7,824 nt of DNA from Chloroflexia bacterium (GTDB taxonomy: Bacteria; Chloroflexota; Chloroflexia; QHBQ01; JADMIH01). The notes beneath the pieces were generated by a model, which ran no database searches, was not told the origin of the DNA, and was given only the letters and a program-made list of their open reading frames with translations. A program made the translations under genes and the position numbers. This document shows positions 1-6,198 of the stretch, piece after piece. Position 1 is the first letter of the stretch, and each line of letters starts with the position of its first letter. The stretch lies in NCBI GenBank assembly GCA_025927935.1, contig JAICKM010000308.1, positions 1 through 7,824 on the forward strand, written 5' to 3'.

Positions 1-762
1 ATTGCCGCTGCCGTGCGCCTGGAACGCGCCGGCGGCCAGCGCGGCGTACCAGATCTGGGGATCAGCCGGGTCGGCGGCGCAGGCCCAGCCATAGTGGCGA
101 TCGAGTCCGGCGCGGGGCTGTCGCCAGGTCAGGCCGCCGTCGGCGCTGCACGCCACGCCCGCGCCGCTGCCGCCGCCCTCGTAGACCCAGGCGCCGTCGG
201 TGGCGTGGAAGGCCAGCGTGTGGCAGGCGCGCAGGGCGCCGCGCCGGTGATCGGTCCAGGTGGCCCCGCCGTCCGTGCTGCGCACCACCGCGCCAAACTC
301 GATCCCGGCCACGACCACGCCGGGATCGGTGGGCGAGCAGGCGAGACCTTGCACATAGGCCCGGTAGGGACTCTCGGCGGGCGAAAACCAGAGGCGACGC
401 GAGGCGATGCGGCGAAAACCGACCAGTTCCGTCCAGGTGGCGCCCGCGTCGTGCGAGACGAATACGAGAGCGGGCTTGGTTCCCGCATAGAGCGTGCCCG
501 GCGTGACGCGGCTCACGGCCAGCGCCCGCACGTTCCGCCCGGCGAGTCCGGTGGGCGCCCAGGTCAGGCCGCCGTCGTCCGAGCGCAACACGCCCTCGTC
601 CTCCGTCCCCGCGTAGACGACTCCTGGCGCGAGCGAATCGGCGGCCAGGCAGCGGACCACGCGGCGCGACAGGAGGTAGGCCACATCCCAGGTTCCCGCC
701 GCGCCGGGGCCGGCGCGCACCAGCCCCTCGCCTGTTGTCGCCAGAAAGACCCCTGCCGCCAT
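1..762 (-). CDS. Asp-box (BNR/sialidase-like) beta-propeller protein, partial at its 3' end
   Basis: This frame is open from an ATG at 762 to the left edge, giving 254 residues with no stop; the C-terminus is outside the window. Four Asp boxes (S-x-D-x-G-x-T-W) are visible at about residues 61-68 (SDDGGLTW), 103-110 (SHDAGATW), 162-169 (STDGGATW) and 206-213 (SADGGLTW). Each follows a strand such as GVVYAGT or GTLYAGT. This spacing is typical of BNR/sialidase-type and Ycf48-like propellers, where the boxes are structural turns and do not define a catalytic activity. I see no sialidase catalytic set, signal peptide or membrane span, so a cytoplasmic location or a binding role is possible. The start is supported by a GAGGGGG ribosome site at 767-773, four bases upstream, and by a promoter at 833-841. 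Alternative names are WD40/YVTN/BNR-like repeat protein or 'exo-alpha-sialidase'. The fold is fairly sure; the function is unknown. Confidence 0.8.
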   Translation of the reverse strand, partial: MAAGVFLATTGEGLVRAGPGAAGTWDVAYLLSRRVVRCLAADSLAPGVVYAGTEDEGVLRSDDGGLTWAPTGLAGRNVRALAVSRVTPGTLYAGTKPALVFVSHDAGATWTELVGFRRIASRRLWFSPAESPYRAYVQGLACSPTDPGVVVAGIEFGAVVRSTDGGATWTDHRRGALRACHTLAFHATDGAWVYEGGGSGAGVACSADGGLTWRQPRAGLDRHYGWACAADPADPQIWYAALAAGAFQAHGSGN

Positions 763-832
763 CAGTCCCCCTCGCCGCGTGCCGAACTGCCACACAGCAC
801 CCCCATCCCAGACCCGGCTGCCCCGCCGCCCG

Positions 833-841
833 ATTATAGCA
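833..841 (-). promoter_or_regulatory. Extended -10 promoter of the Asp-box gene
   Basis: Read on the minus strand this is TGCTATAAT, a perfect -10 hexamer with the TG of an extended -10 element. No good -35 hexamer is seen in the GC-rich stretch upstream, which is usual for extended -10 promoters. It sits between the HIT gene stop (884) and the Asp-box start (762), about 70 bases before the ATG, so the Asp-box gene probably has its own transcript. Confidence 0.6.
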
Positions 842-883
842 TACCCTGCGGCGGCGGCGCGGCCCGGACCAGACGGCGCCGGA

Positions 884-1327
884 TCAGGGCAGGAAGGCGG
901 CGCGGAGTTCCTCGCATAAGCGGGTAATCGCCGCGGGCGGGACGGGTTCGGCCTCGCCGGTCTTGAGCAGATCGAAGATTTTCGCCCCGACGAATTGGGC
1001 GGGCAGATCGCGTGGTTTGGCGACGATATGCACATGGACGTGGTGGAAGTGCGGCGCCTCGCCCAGGCCCAGCACGTACTCTTTCTCGCAATCGAGCACA
1101 GCGGCCAGGGTGCGCGCGGTGCGGCCCTGCAACTCGCCCAGTTCGGCGCATTCGGCGGGCGTCAGATCATGCACCGCTTCGGCGTGGCGCTTGAGCACCA
1201 GCACCAGCCACCCCGCCAACCGGCAGGGATAGGCGTGCTCGACCCGCCAGTAGCGGCCCTCATAGATGGTCGGGCCGGGCGAGATCCGCCGCAACCCGGC
1301 CTGCTCCTGGCACGTATAACAGTCCAT
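884..1327 (-). CDS. HIT-family (histidine triad) nucleotide-binding protein
   Basis: The product has 147 residues, a normal length for a single-domain HIT protein. The histidine triad H-V-H-V-H-I-V lies at residues 96-102, preceded by H93 and H95. Family members are nucleotide hydrolases or transferases acting on dinucleoside polyphosphates or AMP conjugates, with the middle triad histidine as nucleophile. An N-terminal C3-x-x-C6 pair together with H48 (KRH) could form the structural zinc site found in many HIT proteins. The ATG at 1327 is chosen because a GGAAGGGA ribosome site (1337-1344) lies nine bases upstream; a GTG at 1351 would add eight residues but has poorer support. It is cytoplasmic, with no signal peptide. 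It follows the NHL gene by 66 bases on the same strand, with a hairpin in the gap. The substrate cannot be told from sequence. Confidence 0.9.
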   Translation of the reverse strand: MDCYTCQEQAGLRRISPGPTIYEGRYWRVEHAYPCRLAGWLVLVLKRHAEAVHDLTPAECAELGELQGRTARTLAAVLDCEKEYVLGLGEAPHFHHVHVHIVAKPRDLPAQFVGAKIFDLLKTGEAEPVPPAAITRLCEELRAAFLP

Positions 1328-1371
1328 CGCGGGCAATCCCTTCCGCAGCACGCCCGGTTCTGCGCGTGTAG

Positions 1372-1392
1372 GGGCCGGTTTACAACCGGCCC
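1372..1392 (-). terminator. Perfect 9-bp hairpin after the NHL gene (terminator-like or palindromic repeat)
   Basis: GGGCCGGTT, a TAC loop, then AACCGGCCC form a perfect 9-bp stem with a 3-base loop. It starts two bases past the stop codon of the NHL gene. No T-run follows on either strand, so it is a poor classical intrinsic terminator. The context TGTAGGGGCC...GGCCC resembles the short GTAGGGGC-type palindromic repeats that I recall from Chloroflexota intergenic DNA. It may therefore be a dispersed repeat that serves as an mRNA 3' end or stabiliser. Confidence 0.5.
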
Positions 1393-1393
1393 G

Positions 1394-2869
1394 CTAGCGG
1401 CCCTGCGGCCAGAGAAAGTTTGTGACCCCCATGCCCGGCGCGGGTGCCCACCAGACAGCATCGATGGTGCCCTCCGGCGTGAAGCGCTGGACGGCGCCTT
1501 GCTGGCTGTCGGCCACATAGACGCGCCCGGCCAGGTCGGCCGCCAATCCACCGAGGCCGCCAAGCTGGCCCGGCCAGGCGCCCGGTTCGCCGATAGCGCG
1601 CAGGAGAGCGCCGGTTTGCGTGTCCACGACCAGCACCTGTTTGCGATTCAGGTCGGTCACCAGCGCCTCGCCGCCAGGCAGAGCGGCAATAGTCTGGTAG
1701 GGGGTCTGTATCGGCCCGGCCAGGGGCGGCAATGGTGTCCGCGCCCCGGTCCCACCAGCCAGAGGCAGGTGGTACAGGAAATTGTGCCCGAGCACCAGCA
1801 GCGTATCGGGCGGCGCCACAGCCAGGCCATAGGGTTGGAAGTCGAGCGCGACCGTGCGTTGTACGACGCCCCCGCCGTCGAAGATAAGAATGTGCTGCGT
1901 CCCCGAACTGACGTACACATGCGTGGCGTCGGCGGCCAGGCAGCCCACCGCGGAGCTATAGCCGGCGGGCAGCGGCCAGCGGGCGAGAATCCGCCCGGCG
2001 CGGTCGAAGCGGAACACGGCGGGCACTTCGCCGCCCATGGTATTGACCAGATAGAGGGTATCGCCCGGCCCTACGGCCAGGCCGCAGAAACTGTAATTGG
2101 CCCGTTCGTTCTCCACCCGCGCGGGGGCGGGCGTCGGCGTACCCACCGGGCCGGTCAGCCGCACCGGCGAGTCGTAGCCGATGGGCAGGATACCCACCGC
2201 GTCCACAGCGGCGTCGGGCGCTACAGGCGGCCAGATCCGCCCGCGCGGCGTGCCCGCGGCGTCGAAAAGGCCGACGAAGTTGCCCCCGGCGTTGCTGGCG
2301 TACAGCGTGCCGGTGCTGTCGAGCGCCAGCCAGTACGGGTTAAAGTGGGGCCCCTGGGCTACCGCGTGGCCCGCGATCATGCCCGCGGCCAGGGGACTCG
2401 CGGCCAGCAACAACAGCCCCGCCGTCGGCACGGCCAGGGCGACCAGGCCCCAGCGCAGCCAGCGCGGCGGCTCCATGAGGAAGGCCCACACGCCGAACAT
2501 GCCGCCCAGCAGCGCCGCGCGCAACGGCCAACCCGCCGTGACCGCCGTATCCAGCCGCACGGGTTGGCTGTTCAGGCTCCAGGCACTGAGGGCCAGCAGC
2601 GCGGCCACGCCCACAAACAGCAGGAACCGCGGGCGGCGGAAAGTCCCCCAGGCCAGCACCCCGCCCGCCAGTAGCACGGCCACGGCCGTCTCGGTGGGAT
2701 GCGGCGCGAAGGCCCAGTAGATGGGGTTGCGCCAGGTCAGCACCAGCGCGGCGACCGCGATGAAGCCCGAGGCCAGCAGCGGAGCCTCGGTCGCCGGGGG
2801 CGCGGACGCCGCCGGCCCTGCCGGGGGAGCGGCGGGGGGCGGCAGCGCCGGGGCAATAGGTGCCGGCAT
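1394..2869 (-). CDS. Membrane protein with C-terminal NHL-repeat beta-propeller
   Basis: The product has 491 residues from the ATG at 2869. Residues 1-30 are a Pro/Ala-rich tail. Five hydrophobic segments follow at about 31-46, 61-77, 82-98, 118-132 and 139-166. From about residue 174 to the end there is a beta-propeller with roughly six NHL-like blades, for example PYWLALDSTGTLYAS near 178, CGLAVGPGDTLYLV near 262 and GLAADLAGRVYVADSQQG near 451. The last full blade contains the NHL pattern 'G-x-P-G-Q-L-GGL-GGLA-D-GRVYVADS'. With five spans and the propeller after the last one, the propeller probably faces the opposite side from the N-terminus, likely outside. A GTG at 2923 would add 18 residues and overlap the upstream gene by 31 bases; the ATG leaves a 23-base gap, but its ribosome site (GCGAGG, 14 bases off) is weak. 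The gene is probably co-transcribed with the lipoprotein. NHL propellers bind proteins, sugars or RNA; the ligand here is unknown. Confidence 0.85.
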   Translation of the reverse strand: MPAPIAPALPPPAAPPAGPAASAPPATEAPLLASGFIAVAALVLTWRNPIYWAFAPHPTETAVAVLLAGGVLAWGTFRRPRFLLFVGVAALLALSAWSLNSQPVRLDTAVTAGWPLRAALLGGMFGVWAFLMEPPRWLRWGLVALAVPTAGLLLLAASPLAAGMIAGHAVAQGPHFNPYWLALDSTGTLYASNAGGNFVGLFDAAGTPRGRIWPPVAPDAAVDAVGILPIGYDSPVRLTGPVGTPTPAPARVENERANYSFCGLAVGPGDTLYLVNTMGGEVPAVFRFDRAGRILARWPLPAGYSSAVGCLAADATHVYVSSGTQHILIFDGGGVVQRTVALDFQPYGLAVAPPDTLLVLGHNFLYHLPLAGGTGARTPLPPLAGPIQTPYQTIAALPGGEALVTDLNRKQVLVVDTQTGALLRAIGEPGAWPGQLGGLGGLAADLAGRVYVADSQQGAVQRFTPEGTIDAVWWAPAPGMGVTNFLWPQGR

Positions 2870-2892
2870 AGGCGTGACTTGGGCCTCGCTTA

Positions 2893-4083
2893 CTAGTTCA
2901 GGCTGTGCGCCCAGGCGGTCCACCAGGCTTGCAGCCCCTTGCCGGTCACGGCCAGCAGCGCCTGATTGAGATCACCTGATTGCCGCAGCGCGTGTAACAA
3001 CTGGGGCAGCACCACGTCGCCCTCCTTGGCCGTCAGGTAGTGGACGAAAGAATATCCCTCCGAATAGGCCAGATCCGCCGTGTCGCCACTCTGTAGCAGT
3101 TCGTCCAGCATATCGGGCGGGGCCAGCGCGTCCGAATTCGCGGCGATCTGGACGTACCGGACATACGGCGTGGGATTCTCCTGCCCGACATAGACGGCCA
3201 TGCCTTCGTTGAGCCAGTGCGGCACTTGCAGGAACGCGGCGGTACGCACGGCATGGTGCGTGAACTCATGCGTCAGCGTCACCAGGATCTGCTCGTCGAG
3301 ATCCTGTTCGGTGCCATCGCCGTTGGGCCAGAAGAAAGGCGACAGCACCGACATCCGCGCCTGGAGCGGGTCATAGAGCGCAATCGTGGTGAACGCCGAC
3401 CGCGGCATATCCGTGGGCCGCGAAACCAGGTCCACATCGACATCCAGATCGTCCATCTGCATCACCGTGCTGACGCGCTTGTAGATCTGCGGGGCGAAGC
3501 GTTCCAACTGCGACAGATAGCCCTCGTCCATGGCGTGATAGGTCACCCGGAAGGGGCCGATCTTCTTGGTGTTGCGCAGGCCCTGTTCGTCGAGACCCGG
3601 CTGCGAGTGGAACCAGTGCGCGCCGACCAGGCGGAAGAACATGCCGACATGGTAGCGCCCCGGACAGGCGTCCAGCGCCACATCGGCCACGGCCGTCTTG
3701 CCCTTGGGGTCCAGCCGCACGTTGGACACGCAATCATAGCGCTCCGTCATCCAGGCGCTTTCCTTGAACTGCCCGTCCTCGTAATGATACCAATCCCGGT
3801 CGCCAGGGTCGATCTGGGCCATGAACATGTCTTTGCTGTCCGATTCGACCGCGCGCCGCTCCAGGTCCACCACCGATTGCAAATCGGCGGTCAGCGCATC
3901 CATGGACACCACCGTCGGCGCGGGCGTGGGGGTGGGCGGTACGGGGGTCTCGGTGGGCGGGGCAAGCGTGGCGGTCGGGATGGGCGTGGGCACGGGCGCG
4001 GACCCCATGCCCGGCGCATCACAAGCCGCGAGCACAACCAAGAGCAAGAGCACGCCCAGCAGACGGGCGGGAAGCGTGAACAT
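2893..4083 (-). CDS. Lipoprotein with gluzincin (peptidase MA-like) metalloprotease domain
   Basis: The product has 396 residues. It begins with a lipoprotein signal: hydrophobic residues 7-20 and lipobox L-A-A-C with the lipidated cysteine at 21. A Pro/Thr-rich linker follows (about 26-57), typical of surface lipoproteins in Chloroflexota-like bacteria. A poorly conserved domain covers about 60-160. The peptidase domain has H272-E-F-T-H276 (HExxH) and a downstream E293 in LNEGMAVYVG, separated from H276 by 16 residues. This is the expected zinc-ligand spacing of gluzincins and matches the peptidase_MA_2 type. A conserved-looking Y-S-E-G-Y-S-F-V-H-Y segment near 340-349 fits the family's C-terminal helix. 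All catalytic residues seem present, so an active extracytoplasmic zinc protease is likely; the substrate is unknown. The ATG at 4083 has a weak AGGG three bases upstream. Transcription probably starts from the promoter at 4177-4185. Confidence 0.88.
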   Translation of the reverse strand: MFTLPARLLGVLLLLVVLAACDAPGMGSAPVPTPIPTATLAPPTETPVPPTPTPAPTVVSMDALTADLQSVVDLERRAVESDSKDMFMAQIDPGDRDWYHYEDGQFKESAWMTERYDCVSNVRLDPKGKTAVADVALDACPGRYHVGMFFRLVGAHWFHSQPGLDEQGLRNTKKIGPFRVTYHAMDEGYLSQLERFAPQIYKRVSTVMQMDDLDVDVDLVSRPTDMPRSAFTTIALYDPLQARMSVLSPFFWPNGDGTEQDLDEQILVTLTHEFTHHAVRTAAFLQVPHWLNEGMAVYVGQENPTPYVRYVQIAANSDALAPPDMLDELLQSGDTADLAYSEGYSFVHYLTAKEGDVVLPQLLHALRQSGDLNQALLAVTGKGLQAWWTAWAHSLN

Positions 4084-4176
4084 GGACCCTGAACTTTCTA
4101 GACCGGGATGGTCTGCACTGAATAAGTAAGAGGCTGGAAGAATGGCAGGCAGCCGTTACGATCCGATCGGCAGCCA

Positions 4177-4185
4177 ATTATACCA
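4177..4185 (-). promoter_or_regulatory. Extended -10 promoter of the lipoprotein/NHL operon
   Basis: On the minus strand this is TGGTATAAT, a perfect extended -10 element about 94 bases before the lipoprotein ATG. No recognisable -35 box lies 16-18 bases upstream. It has the same architecture as the element at 833-841, which strengthens both calls. It falls inside a doubtful short open frame (4156-4284), so an accidental match cannot be fully excluded. Confidence 0.55.
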
Positions 4186-4350
4186 GAAGCGATCGCGACG
4201 GCGCCCACGCGGGCGGATCACAATCCCCACCAGCCGGTCGGCCTTTTCAGCATACCGCGAAAAAGCAGCAGCGACAAGACCCATTTGTCCTATTTCGAGG
4301 GCCAGGATGTCCTTAGCAGTCCGTCCCGGCGTACTTGCCCCCTGGTACTT

Positions 4351-4418
4351 GTCACTCTGAGCGCAGCGAAGAGTCTCGTGGGCGCCAAGACGAGATTCTT
4401 CGCTGCGCTCAAAATGAC
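4351..4418. repeat. Imperfect 29-bp inverted repeat, dispersed palindromic element
   Basis: The left arm (4351-4379) and right arm (4390-4418) are 29 bases each and complementary at 26 positions, around a 10-base centre containing GGCGCC. Each arm has the form GTCAxTxTGAGCGCAGCGAA. Translated on the minus strand it reads N-R-H-F-E-R-S-E-E-S-R and, from the other arm, E-T-L-R-C-A-Q-S-D. I recall this peptide signature (HFERSEESR) as a frequent artefact of mis-annotated small ORFs in many bacterial genomes, caused by one widespread palindromic repeat. No transposase or target-site duplication is seen. RNA from either strand would fold into a long hairpin. Confidence 0.85.
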
Positions 4419-4665
4419 GGTTGAAGCTGCACGCATTACTGAACAAGACTACCTGCGCCCCGTCGCCCCGGTGATGCTGGCGAACTGCGCCAAAATGAGC
4501 AGTAGTTGGACTGTTAAATGAGCAGCGACCGCATTTACAATCATCTCATAGCGGGCCGGCCACACGGCAATTTCCACCCGATCCGAGGGATAAGCCGCCA
4601 GGTAGCCGCCTCGTATACGCTTGATACAGGGGTCGCTTTAATTTCCACAGGGAGGTTACGCGCTC

Positions 4666-6021
4666 ATGGCCCGTTTTTTAATTGCCACAATGCCGATCAC
4701 CGGGCATGTCGGTCCCGGCATCCCCATCGCCCGCACCTTGGTCGAACGCGGGCACGAAGTACGCTGGTACACCGGCAGCCGCTTCCAGGCCAAGGTCGAA
4801 GCCACCGGCGCCCGCTACGTCCCCATGCAGGCTGCCTATGATTTCGACGACCTGGCGATCAATGAGGCTTTCCCTGGGCGCGCCGCACTCAAGGATTTCG
4901 CCCAACTCAAGTTCGACCTCAAGCGCATCTTCGGCGATGCCGCACTCGGCCAGATCGAGGACCTCAAGGCCATCCTGCAGGAATACCCGGCGGACGTGAT
5001 CCTGTGTGATACCGGTTTTGCCGGCGCGCGCCTGCTTCATGATCTGGGCGGCCCGCCCTGGGCGGCCTTCGGGATCACCGCGCTCACCATCTCCAGTCGG
5101 GATACCGCGCCGTTCGGCCTGGGCATCTTGCCCAACGCCGGGCCGGTAGGCCACGTGCGTAACCGCGCCCTCAACTGGCTGCTCGACAACGCATTGTTCC
5201 GCGATGTGAACGCCAATTTCCAGCGCATTCGGGCCGATCTGGGCCTGCCGCCGTACAAGGGCGGCATCTACGACTCGCCTATCTCGCCCTTCCTGTATCT
5301 GCAAGCGACCATCCCGGAGTTCGAGTATCCGCGCAGCGACCTGCCCCCGCAGGTGGCCTTTATCGGCCCGTTCCTGCCCGATGCGCCCGCGACGTTCACC
5401 CCGCCCGCCTGGTGGGACGAACTGCTGACCAGCAAGCGGCCCGTGGTGCATGTCACCCAGGGCACATCGGCCACCGACTCGGATCAGTTGATCGTGCCCA
5501 CGTTGCAGGCGCTGGCCGGGGAAGATGTGCTGGTGGTGGCGACTACCGGCGGCAAACCCGTCGAATCGGTGAACCTGCATCCGCTTCCGGCCAACGTCCG
5601 GCTGGAGCGCTTCATCCCCTACCACCATCTGATGCCGCACGTGACGGCGATGGTGACGAACGGCGGGTACGGCGGCGTGCAGACCGCGCTGGCCCACGGC
5701 GTCCCGCTGGTGGTCGCGGGCAGCACCGAAGACAAGCCGGAGATCGCCAACCGGGTCGCCTGGTCTGGGACCGGCCTCAACCTGAAGACCAAGACACCTA
5801 CCCCGGACCAGGTTCGCGTGGCGGTCCGCCGCGTCCTTACCGAGCCACGCTTCCGCCGCCAGGCCCGGCAAATGCAGACCGCCATCGCGCACTACGATCC
5901 GGCAACCGAGGCCGCCCAGCTCCTGGAACAACTGGCCGCCACCAAACAGCCCGTCGCGCAACGCGCACCCGCCGCCCAGAGTGCAGCCCGGCCGCAAGGT
6001 AAGGCCGCCACCCTCGCCTGA
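4666..6021 (+). CDS. GT-B glycosyltransferase, GT1/macrolide-glycosyltransferase type
   Basis: The product has 451 residues, close to the usual 390-430 of the family plus a low-complexity Ala/Pro/Gln tail from about 425. The N-terminal Rossmann half opens with FLIATMPITGHVGPGIPIA; H14 in the GHVGP motif matches the catalytic base of GT1 enzymes. The C-terminal donor-binding half carries TNGGYGGVQTALAHGVPLVV at 331-350 and then AGSTEDKPEIANRV. Such enzymes move a sugar from a nucleotide donor to a small lipid, polyketide, flavonoid or terpenoid acceptor in the cytoplasm. The usual HGG of the donor loop is NGG here and the usual D-Q pair is E-D-K-P-E, so the donor may be atypical. There is no signal peptide or membrane span. 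The start is supported by GGGAGG at 4650-4655, ten bases before the ATG. The gene stands alone between an intergenic region and a terminator; the acceptor is unknown. Confidence 0.9.
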   Translation: MARFLIATMPITGHVGPGIPIARTLVERGHEVRWYTGSRFQAKVEATGARYVPMQAAYDFDDLAINEAFPGRAALKDFAQLKFDLKRIFGDAALGQIEDLKAILQEYPADVILCDTGFAGARLLHDLGGPPWAAFGITALTISSRDTAPFGLGILPNAGPVGHVRNRALNWLLDNALFRDVNANFQRIRADLGLPPYKGGIYDSPISPFLYLQATIPEFEYPRSDLPPQVAFIGPFLPDAPATFTPPAWWDELLTSKRPVVHVTQGTSATDSDQLIVPTLQALAGEDVLVVATTGGKPVESVNLHPLPANVRLERFIPYHHLMPHVTAMVTNGGYGGVQTALAHGVPLVVAGSTEDKPEIANRVAWSGTGLNLKTKTPTPDQVRVAVRRVLTEPRFRRQARQMQTAIAHYDPATEAAQLLEQLAATKQPVAQRAPAAQSAARPQGKAATLA

Positions 6022-6040
6022 GTCTTGCGCGCGTATTCCT

Positions 6041-6074
6041 GCCCCCATACCAGGCACAATGCCGGTATGGGGGC
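6041..6074 (+). terminator. Stem-loop terminator after the glycosyltransferase
   Basis: GCCCCCATACC (6041-6051) pairs perfectly with GGTATGGGGGC (6064-6074). The stem is extended inwards by GGC/GCC (6053-6055 with 6061-6063) past a single bulged A, leaving an ACAAT loop. The following TGTTCGCTTT is moderately T-rich. It begins 19 bases after the stop codon and ends just before the next promoter, as expected for a transcription boundary. Confidence 0.75.
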
Positions 6075-6115
6075 TGTTCGCTTTCACCGTTGCCGATTCA
6101 CTATTGCCCAGTCCG

Positions 6116-6145
6116 TTGACTCCGCCTGCTGAGCGGGGGTATAAT
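6116..6145 (+). promoter_or_regulatory. Sigma-70-type promoter of the transglutaminase-like/permease operon
   Basis: TTGACT at 6116-6121 and TATAAT at 6140-6145 are separated by 18 bases. The match is five of six at -35 and six of six at -10. Transcription would begin near 6152, giving a leader of about 47 bases before the ATG at 6199. It lies directly downstream of the glycosyltransferase terminator. Confidence 0.8.
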
Positions 6146-6198
6146 GAAACTACCGCTGTAGTGCGAGAGCGAAGCTGAATAGTGACTGCGAGGATGCG

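Larger units (their letters stand above)
4084..4665. other. Divergent intergenic region without a convincing gene
   Basis: This 582-base stretch separates the leftward lipoprotein operon from the rightward glycosyltransferase and is visibly less GC-rich than the genes. It holds the lipoprotein promoter and about 90 bases of leader at its left end, then a 68-base inverted repeat at 4351-4418. Short open frames on both strands here contain translated repeat and lack good ribosome sites. Between 4419 and 4649 I see no hairpin, gene or clear sigma-70 promoter for the glycosyltransferase. TTGATA at 4621 and TAATTT at 4639 are the nearest hexamers, but they lie only 12 bases apart. Confidence 0.6.

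Noticed and set aside
13..927. Plus-strand open frame (304 codons) opposite the Asp-box gene
   Set aside because: It has low-complexity Ala/Gly/Arg composition and no ribosome site. The minus-strand frame carries four Asp boxes, a ribosome site and a promoter.
995..2674. Long plus-strand open frame (559 codons) opposite the HIT and NHL genes
   Set aside because: The translation is rich in Gly, Arg, Gln, His and Ala with no domain, and it lies antisense to two well-supported genes. In GC-rich coding DNA such antisense frames stay open by chance.
3217..4092. Plus-strand open frame (291 codons) opposite the lipoprotein gene
   Set aside because: It is His/Arg/Gly-rich and domain-free, and antisense to a gene with a lipobox and an HExxH motif.
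4099..4120. Small inverted repeat AGACC/GGTCT in the lipoprotein leader
   Set aside because: The stem has only five base pairs with no further support, so it is too short to call as a regulatory element.
4156..4446. 96-codon minus-strand frame as a real protein
   Set aside because: Its first third is simply the translated palindromic repeat, a known source of spurious small proteins. Only the distal 42 codons are kept as a doubtful finding.
4614..4644. Promoter for the glycosyltransferase from TTGATA and TAATTT or TATACG
   Set aside because: TTGATA and TAATTT are only 12 bases apart and TATACG has no matching -35 box, so no sigma-70 arrangement is convincing.
4678..6087. Long minus-strand open frame (469 codons) opposite the glycosyltransferase
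   Set aside because: It has arginine/glycine-rich composition with no recognisable domain, and it crosses the terminator. The plus-strand frame has clear GT1 motifs and a ribosome site.
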